NCBI RefSeq assembly: GCF_001039355.2
Contig: NW_019775937.1
Span: forward strand, 47,894 to 111,893
Length of the DNA stretch: 64,000 nucleotides
Reading direction: 5' to 3'
From: Lingula anatina
Taxonomy: Eukaryota > Brachiopoda > Lingulata > Lingulida > Lingulidae
The position numbers and the translations under genes were made by a program. The number at the start of each line of letters is the position of its first letter. Position 1 is the stretch's first letter. Below the pieces are notes generated by a model that was not told the DNA's origin, made no database searches, and worked only from the letters and a program-made list of their open reading frames with translations. Of this stretch, positions 63,206 to 64,000 are shown piece by piece.

Positions 63206-63545
63206 GATAGAAAAAACGCCCTTAAAGCTCGCATCAAGAACCACCACAGTAGTTTCCATTTTAAAAGAACACATACGCGACACAAGACAAAGACGGATTG
63301 TCGATAAGAAGCTCATAAAAATATTAAACACTTTAAAAAAGGACTTTATAGAGACAATGAATATCTCAACGGATATTAGTCTTGTTTAATTATTACGTAA
63401 TCTTCAACACGTTAACCTTTGTCACGCACTTCTAACTTCGTGTCCCTTTTACATGCATCCCTGTAGTTTGCTTGTTTATTCTTGTTTTGGTACCTGAAGA
63501 AGGTTCACAAGCCAAAAGCTCGGGCATTTTTTTTATCTTTCAGAC
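63206..63545. other. Possible 3' tail of a retroelement
   Basis: A short protein-like stretch breaks at stops, followed by acctgaagaaggttcacaag and ccaaaagctcggg near 63491-63524. Motifs of this kind (CTGAAGAAGG, then GCC-AAA-GCTCG) occur, as I recall, near the 3' ends of Penelope-like and some other retroelements. No reverse transcriptase is visible in the window, so this is tentative. Confidence 0.3.
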
Positions 63546-63740
63546 CTAACCTTTAAATTAAGATGCGTTATCAATATATATATAGTCCTATATATCTTTT
63601 TCCGTAAAGATACGTAAAATGTGGTGGAATGAAAATCTGCAGTTTTATTTATCAGACATAACAGTTAATTATCATAAAACAGGTTTGTTATCTGATTTTG
63701 GTCCGAGGATCAACTGGTTGTGAATTCGGCCAGAGACAAT

Positions 63741-63799
63741 CAGAGAGAGAGAAAGAGAGAGAGAGAGAGGATTTGCCGGAGAGAGAGAGAGAGAGAGAG
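63741..63799. repeat. (GA)n simple repeat, interrupted
   Basis: Two GA tracts separated by atttgccg. The window ends in a C run (63991-64000), another probable assembly-edge feature. Confidence 0.9.
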
Positions 63800-64000
63800 T
63801 CACAGATGGAGTTTTCACTAGATATTCACAGATATGAATAAAATGTAAGGATGTCTTTCATAATTTTTTAAAAAAAGATTCCTGTTTAGACTAGCTTTTT
63901 CAGTGAGATACGAATAAAGTTTTTAATTAATATGTGTGATTTGTGATTTGATGGTTTTATTTTTTGTGGCCGTGAACTATGATCACTACCCCCCCCCCCC

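Noticed and set aside
1-64000. CRISPR array, bacterial operon or phage-like system
   Set aside because: All genes are intron-containing animal genes; the regularly spaced repeats found are palindromic units inside a transposable element, not spacer arrays.

Overview
The window is nuclear DNA of an animal. It is AT-rich, with genes split by GT-AG introns of 0.2 to 15 kb, terminal-inverted-repeat elements in introns and between genes, and many simple repeats. The proteins are metazoan: an Ig/FN3 adhesion receptor and a NACHT-LRR (NLR) immune-type protein. An Echinoid-type receptor together with this style of NLR fits a non-vertebrate, probably a marine lophotrochozoan (brachiopod, mollusc, annelid or similar), but no species can be named from the sequence. 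Two single N bases (52900 and 63205) mark assembly joins. At the first, 189 bp is present twice with about 1.6% difference, as expected from two uncollapsed haplotypes.

Layout. 1-13.3 kb: no gene supported. 13.3-48.9 kb, plus strand: one large gene. Its 18 coding exons (15290-46772) join in a single open frame of 1146 codons plus stop: signal peptide, seven Ig domains, an FN3 domain and a second divergent FN3-like domain, one transmembrane helix, and a tail with PPxY motifs ending in Glu-Val-Ile-Val. This is the Echinoid architecture. A 14.6-kb intron lies just before the transmembrane exon. It holds a phase-matched candidate alternative first exon (32847-32889) that would make a receptor without its ectodomain, and a palindromic MITE. 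A 21-nt in-frame microexon sits at the juxtamembrane position.

48.9-54 kb, plus strand: a second gene, read mainly as one long exon (50405-53688). It encodes an unrecognised disordered, proline-rich protein of about 1030 residues with a candidate Ena/VASP EVH1 motif, a candidate PP1-docking motif and a hydrophobic C-terminus. 54-58.3 kb: intergenic, mostly a composite element with terminal inverted repeats and a second MITE nested inside.

58.3-60.9 kb, minus strand: one long exon encoding a NACHT-LRR protein of 852 residues that begins right after a splice acceptor, so upstream exons probably exist. 60.9-64 kb: an inverted-repeat element beside the NLR exon, unidentified sequence, a recent-looking element with 93-bp perfect terminal inverted repeats and arrays of a 39-bp palindromic unit, and a possible retroelement tail.

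The clearest biological story is the Echinoid-like gene. In flies Echinoid acts at adherens junctions, in EGFR antagonism and in Hippo signalling. Here its exon phases allow modular skipping, and both a microexon and an internal promoter would change what sits next to the membrane. The neighbouring gene may also act at the cortex through an Ena/VASP ligand motif; a functional link between the two is only a guess.
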